A stretch of 64,000 bases of DNA, taken from positions 1,178,001 to 1,242,000 of the forward strand of contig NZ_JNLQ01000002.1 in the NCBI RefSeq assembly GCF_000703165.1, in the 5' to 3' direction. The DNA is from Butyrivibrio sp. AE3004. Its GTDB lineage: Bacteria > Bacillota > Clostridia > Lachnospirales > Lachnospiraceae. The notes below the pieces were generated by a model. It worked only from the letters and a program-made list of their open reading frames with translations, was not told where the DNA came from and did no database searches. Positions 62,360 through 64,000 of the stretch are shown one piece after another. The number at the start of each line of letters is the position of its first letter. Position 1 is the stretch's first letter. The position numbers and the translations under genes were made by a program.

Positions 62360-62806
62360 ATGAGTTACGATTTATCTTCTTCAATGAATAGAATGACAGA
62401 TCTTTATCTTGATAAGGCAGGACTTTCCGCAAGGCAGACAGGACTAAACGCAGGAAATTATGGAACGGTGTCTCTTGGCGGCGGAAACCGAAAGGACCTT
62501 ATGGATAAAGTTACAAGCTCACTCAGTAGGGGAAAAGAGCTTAAGGGTAAATTCGGAAAAGAATTTGACGAAGTATATGATTCTCTGCAGGCAATGCGAA
62601 CGCTGGATGCAACCATGAGACAGAGCTATGATATGAATCACAGGGATGATTATAAGAACACCAATGTGAAAAATGCCCATTCCGCTATGACCTTCTCAAA
62701 GGGTAGTAGCAGGATAATGGACATGCTCACAAATCAGGTTAATTCCGAAATGGATGACAAAGTAAACAAAGCCATGAAGGATGGCCTTGACAGTTTATCG
62801 GGCTGA
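62360..62806 (+). CDS. small helical protein of unknown function
   Basis: 148 aa, soluble, no cysteine, no membrane helix. Gly/Ser-rich N-terminus (LNAGNYGTVSLGGGNRKDLM) followed by amphipathic helices rich in Met, Asp, Lys (EVYDSLQAMRTLDATMRQS, then SRIMDMLTNQVNSEMDDKVN). RBS GGAGTAAGAGG precedes the ATG. Its stop overlaps the 3' end of the convergent macro/NADAR gene by 12 bases. The helical, polar character is vaguely like flagellar or secretion accessory proteins, but I do not recognise it. Confidence 0.65.
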   Translation: MSYDLSSSMNRMTDLYLDKAGLSARQTGLNAGNYGTVSLGGGNRKDLMDKVTSSLSRGKELKGKFGKEFDEVYDSLQAMRTLDATMRQSYDMNHRDDYKNTNVKNAHSAMTFSKGSSRIMDMLTNQVNSEMDDKVNKAMKDGLDSLSG

Positions 62807-64000
62807 GAAGAAATCTCTGACAGCCATCAGAATAAAACCAACTTCATTTCTCGCCTGGAAATCGGAGTCAGCTTTGTGCCATTTCTGAGGCGGAGTTTTC
62901 AGTGTGCCATCTGAAGAAATAAGGTCATCTTTAGATAAACCTGCTCCAAAGATATCATCATTGGGGCTTGCCTGAATTATTACGGAGTCACCGGTAGACA
63001 TCAGAGCATCAGCAAATGCTTTATCCGATAAGAATTTTCCTACGTTTCCGTTAAATATAACTTCACGGTAGCATTTTTTCCAAATAGCATCATCAAAATT
63101 TTTTATCTCACCGCCAAGCTTTTGGCAAATGGCAGGGTCAGGTTCATTCATTATCTTTGCATAGGTTTCAAAATCATTAAAGAGAAGAGCCTTCTCAGAT
63201 ACAACATACTGTTCTGCGGATAGGTAATTCCTTCCGTTTATGAAGACAGGTTCTCCCTGATACCACAATGAAAACTGGCAGAATTCATTGCTCTTTTCAG
63301 CAAGCCAGAAAGATACATAAGTATGATCTTTACCCTCTGAAATCTCATCAATCAGCCAGTCGATATGATACTTGTTGTATAGCGCCAAAGGAAAATCCGG
63401 CGGTGTTACAGGCAAAGAGAGAGAAGAGATAGCAGAGGAAAAAGAGTCGGAATCAGTTTTGGTTCCAGCTTCTAAATTATCTGATATCTCAGATTCGCCT
63501 GAGGAACCTGTTAAAGCTTCTGCTTCTGCTTCCAAGGCCTGATCTAAAGAAGATTTTTCGGCTTTCTTGCTTTTTCTTGCAGTCTTTTTCTTTGGCTCTT
63601 CTTTTTGTACAGGGGTAGCATTTTTTACAGCATTTGAATAAACCTCAAAACTCAGTGCGTCCGGAACGACCCAGCAAATATCTGTAAATGCATCCGGGTG
63701 TTCGGCAATAAAAGCAGAGACTGTTGCTACAGCGAGCGGAGCAGCCTTATCTAAAGGATAACCGTATTCATGTGTTGAAATGGAAGAAAAAGCGATTTTT
63801 TTGATATAGTTTTCTGATGCAATTTTTAGGGCACTGGTATAGCAGGAGGCGAGAAGCTGTGCCTCGCCTGCCATACCACCCATCCAGATGGGGCCAACAG
63901 AATGAATGACATATTCTACGGGCAGATTGTAACCAAGAGTAAGCTTGGAATCGCCGGTTTCACACCCGTTTAATCTTCGGCACTCAGTTTTAAGCTGTGG
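62795..64000 (-). CDS. macro domain-NADAR fusion protein (5' end beyond window)
   Basis: At least 401 residues are visible; the frame stays open to base 64000, so the apparent ATG at 63883 is internal. The first visible part is the second half of a macro domain (ECRRLNGCETGDSKLTLGYN, then LPVEYVIHSVGPIWMGG). A charged, low-complexity Lys/Ser/Glu linker follows (about 140-205). The C-terminal part is a NADAR/YbiA-like domain (FINGRNYLSAEQYVVSEKAL, KLGGEIKNFDDAIWKK, FLSDKAFADALMSTGD, ASPNDDIFGAGL). Both domains bind or hydrolyse ADP-ribose derivatives, so the fusion probably reverses ADP-ribosylation or handles NAD metabolites. The NADAR core WGIG is FGAG here. Confidence 0.85.
   Translation of the reverse strand, partial: PQLKTECRRLNGCETGDSKLTLGYNLPVEYVIHSVGPIWMGGMAGEAQLLASCYTSALKIASENYIKKIAFSSISTHEYGYPLDKAAPLAVATVSAFIAEHPDAFTDICWVVPDALSFEVYSNAVKNATPVQKEEPKKKTARKSKKAEKSSLDQALEAEAEALTGSSGESEISDNLEAGTKTDSDSFSSAISSLSLPVTPPDFPLALYNKYHIDWLIDEISEGKDHTYVSFWLAEKSNEFCQFSLWYQGEPVFINGRNYLSAEQYVVSEKALLFNDFETYAKIMNEPDPAICQKLGGEIKNFDDAIWKKCYREVIFNGNVGKFLSDKAFADALMSTGDSVIIQASPNDDIFGAGLSKDDLISSDGTLKTPPQKWHKADSDFQARNEVGFILMAVRDFFSAR

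Noticed and set aside
1..64000. Search for tRNA, rRNA, insertion sequences, prophage or integrase genes
   Set aside because: No cloverleaf-like gene, rRNA segment, transposase, recombinase or phage structural gene was recognised in the window.

Overview
The window looks like chromosome of a low-GC anaerobic Firmicute of the family Lachnospiraceae, most likely Butyrivibrio or Pseudobutyrivibrio. This is inferred from base composition, gene content (domain-permuted GH3 beta-glucosidase, MalQ, sucrose phosphorylase, DUF5717/DUF5716-type genes, Cna-B pilins) and regulatory style (CIRCE, c-di-GMP-I riboswitch). I saw no tRNA, rRNA, transposase, phage or CRISPR. Both edges cut a gene: a chemotaxis receptor on the left and a macro-domain/NADAR protein on the right, both on the minus strand.

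Layout. 1-7.7 kb: truncated chemotaxis receptor; htpG (Hsp90) behind a perfect CIRCE operator; a four-gene MacB-type exporter (ATPase, membrane fusion protein, two permeases). 7.7-14.7 kb: a tightly coupled four-gene operon of unknown function made of a giant DUF5717-like protein, an Hsp70/actin-fold DUF5716-like protein, a helical-repeat protein and a coiled-coil membrane protein. 14.8-20.7 kb: purF, purB and a GH3 beta-glucosidase. 20.9-23.2 kb: three tandem paralogous secreted BIG2 proteins, the first with a long serine-rich tail. 23.4-32.0 kb: free-methionine-sulfoxide reductase, then a sugar island: ABC importer (binding protein and two permeases, no ATPase), a LacI regulator, a P-loop kinase and a sucrose-phosphorylase-type GH13, with a 293-bp hairpin-rich repeat element between the last two. 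32.2-36.2 kb: purA, a small membrane protein, a HAD hydrolase, and infC-rpmI-rplT behind an attenuator leader; infC appears to start at ATT.

36.5-55.4 kb is the most striking region: about 18.5 kb, all on the plus strand. It begins with a c-di-GMP-I (GEMM) riboswitch and an intrinsic terminator, followed by two giant sortase-anchored adhesins (2034 and about 1826 aa) sharing an unusual N-terminal export segment, a cytoplasmic coiled-coil protein, a signal peptidase I, a major pilin (LPSTG), a class C sortase, a minor pilin (LPQTG) and a second sortase. This reads as a complete sortase-assembled pilus factory whose expression is tied to c-di-GMP. Hairpins between genes (42.97, 50.6 and 52.4 kb) may set relative expression.

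55.4-64 kb: a membrane chemotaxis receptor, an M20C dipeptidase (PepD type), malQ, hflX, a small protein of unknown function and the edge-truncated macro/NADAR fusion. Convergent gene pairs share bidirectional terminators. Functional assignments come from motifs read by eye; no database search was run.
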